Assembly (NCBI RefSeq): GCF_041320705.1
Contig: NZ_JBGGTQ010000006.1
Location: 271,503 to 335,502, forward strand
Direction: 5' to 3'
Length of the DNA stretch: 64,000 nucleotides
Origin: Kineococcus mangrovi
Lineage (GTDB): Bacteria; Actinomycetota; Actinomycetes; Actinomycetales; Kineococcaceae
Position numbers and translations under genes: made by a program. Numbering within the stretch: the first letter of the stretch is position 1; each line of letters opens with the position of its first letter. The notes under the pieces are model-generated. The model was given only the letters and a program-made list of their open reading frames with translations. It was not told the origin of the DNA and ran no database searches. This document shows, one piece after another, positions 63,000 through 64,000 of the stretch.

Positions 63000-63533
63000 A
63001 TGCCCTCGGCGACCAAGAAGCACAGCGCGAAGAAGGCCACGCCGACCAGGCGCACCGCCTCCAAGACCGAATCGCGTCGAGTCGAGTCCGGTAGCCTGGC
63101 CGACCTCCTCACTCGCGGTCTGCCCGACCACTCTGTCCTCGACGAAGCGGGCACCGACCGCGGTCGACGCCTCGCCCGCGAGCTCCTCGGGGTCCTGCTC
63201 CTCAACGGCCTGACTCGCGAGGACGTCGCTGACCTGGCCGACGAGCTACCTAGCCGCGACCTCGTCGAGGGCTTCGAACACGTCGTACCGATCACCCAGG
63301 CCCGTGACAACTTCCGCGACATGATCGACCGCGCGCAGGAAGAGCCCACACTGCTCACCAAGCACGGCAGGCCCGTCGCAGCCGTCGTGTCCGCCTCGTT
63401 CTACGAACGCGCGATTGAAGCCCTGGAGAACGCACAGGACGCCGAGGCTGTGGCCGCAGCCCGCGCCGAGATGGCAGCCGGCGCGCCGTCGATCCCGGCC
63501 GCAAAGATTCACAGCCGCCTGGCTGCGGAGTGA
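63000..63533 (+). CDS. YefM/Phd-type antitoxin with a long basic N-terminal extension
   Basis: A 177-residue protein. The Phd/YefM domain is C-terminal, from about residue 97: VVPITQARDNFRDMIDRAQE, LLTKHGRPVAAVVSASFYERAIE. Ahead of it are about 95 extra residues: a Lys/Arg-rich tail (KKHSAKKATPTRRTASK) and a helical region (GRRLARELLGVLLLNGLT). Ordinary YefM proteins have 75-95 residues in total. The extension could add DNA binding. It should neutralise the RelE-like toxin whose start overlaps its stop. Confidence 0.85.
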   Translation: MPSATKKHSAKKATPTRRTASKTESRRVESGSLADLLTRGLPDHSVLDEAGTDRGRRLARELLGVLLLNGLTREDVADLADELPSRDLVEGFEHVVPITQARDNFRDMIDRAQEEPTLLTKHGRPVAAVVSASFYERAIEALENAQDAEAVAAARAEMAAGAPSIPAAKIHSRLAAE

Positions 63534-63817
63534 GTGCCTACGACGTCGACTACGCGCCCGCCGCCGACCGCGACCTCAAGCGCATCCGCAAGAGCAACCC
63601 CCAGGCTGCCGAGCAGATCGAGACCACCGTCAAGAAGCTGGCGATCAACCCACGCCCGGCGAAATCGACGAACATCGTCGGTTCGGCCGGGGAGTACCGC
63701 TTGGAGGTGAAGGGCAAGTGGGGGTCCTTCCGCGTCCGGTATGAGGTCCACGACGGGAAGCTGCTCGTGCTCGTCCTAGCGGTCGCAGACCGAAAGGACA
63801 TCTACAAGCGGAAGTGA
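63530..63817 (+). CDS. RelE/ParE-family toxin
   Basis: A 95-residue toxin of the RelE fold: YDVDYAPAADRDLKRIRKSN, PRPAKSTNIVGSAGEYRLEV, GSFRVRYEVHDGKLLVLVL and the closing VADRKDIYKRK. The G-x-x-RVRYE and basic C-terminus match mRNA-interferase members that act at the ribosome. GTG 63530 overlaps the antitoxin stop by four bases. Confidence 0.88.
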   Translation: MSAYDVDYAPAADRDLKRIRKSNPQAAEQIETTVKKLAINPRPAKSTNIVGSAGEYRLEVKGKWGSFRVRYEVHDGKLLVLVLAVADRKDIYKRK

Positions 63818-63892
63818 TGACCAACGCACGACGGCACCGCTCCCGGCATGTAGCGGCGCGGACGATCTTGCGCTCATGGTTCCTCTCTATGT

Positions 63893-63905
63893 CAAGGGGC
63901 CCTTG
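63893..63905. repeat. CAAGGG-G-CCCTTG palindrome
   Basis: A perfect 13-base palindrome 76 bases after the toxin gene. It may be a terminator stem or part of a mobile-element end. Nothing else is recognisable between 63818 and the window edge at 64000. Confidence 0.35.
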
Positions 63906-64000
63906 CGACGACGTCCATCGGTGGGGATGCTGGTTCCTGCGGGTCCGGGAAGTGGCTCATCCGAAGAACCGACACCGGGGTCGCAGTCGGTCGCGCTGGA

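Overview
The window reads as chromosomal DNA of a very high-GC actinomycete. GTG starts are as common as ATG starts, many genes overlap by four bases (GTGA or ATGA), and the gene families are typical of Actinobacteria (actinobacterial maltokinase-cap protein, LGFP repeats, CWB2 repeats, Pr6Pr, DUF2255, heterotetrameric sarcosine oxidase). A Kineococcus-like member of the Kineosporiales is my best guess from general impression only. No rRNA, tRNA or CRISPR array was seen.

Layout. 1-8.9 kb: end of a FecCD-type iron-siderophore permease, small enzymes, a TPR-diguanylate cyclase, an ABC-class ATPase and a membrane GGDEF-EAL protein. 8.9-13.1 kb: gluconate/idonate block (GntR, GntP permease, two dehydrogenases) with a palindromic operator. 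13.1-18.4 kb: mscL, a lycopene cyclase whose last residues come from a mobile element, then two decayed IS1380-type copies around a Phd/PIN toxin-antitoxin pair, then yceI. 18.6-26 kb: DhaL-like protein, acetyltransferases, a tiny secreted repeat peptide, a GH15 glucanase and two more GGDEF proteins. 26-33 kb: two DHA2-type drug exporters, each divergent from a TetR regulator with a palindromic operator, flanking a redox group (alcohol dehydrogenase, cupin, aldo-keto reductase). 33-36 kb: isochorismatase-like hydrolase, a lipoprotein and hypotheticals.

36.2-47.4 kb is one co-directional catabolic operon: glyA, soxBDAG, a dimethylglycine oxidase-like enzyme, sdaA and purU. Together they would strip methyl groups from dimethylglycine and sarcosine onto folate, convert glycine to serine, deaminate serine to pyruvate, and release surplus formyl-folate as formate. 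A strong promoter with a GntR-like palindrome precedes it. 50.2-54.5 kb is a methylcitrate-cycle operon (GntR, prpD, prpB, prpC) for propionyl-CoA. 54.5-60.5 kb holds TetR/hydrolase, NUDIX, a CWB2 surface protein, an EEP nuclease and ribA-ribD.

60.7-64 kb is an accessory strip: four degenerate 20-bp tandem repeats, then small autonomous genes (SMI1/KNR4-like, 81-residue hypothetical, cold-shock-like, hypothetical) and a YefM/RelE toxin-antitoxin pair. Each of the four gaps between these genes carries one exact copy of the 12-base motif CGGTCATCCCGC. Across the window at least fourteen genes have a -10-like hexamer (YANNNT or one base off) exactly six bases before the start codon, the geometry expected of leaderless transcripts. 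These two patterns, plus the hybrid lycopene cyclase end, are the observations I consider most worth following up.
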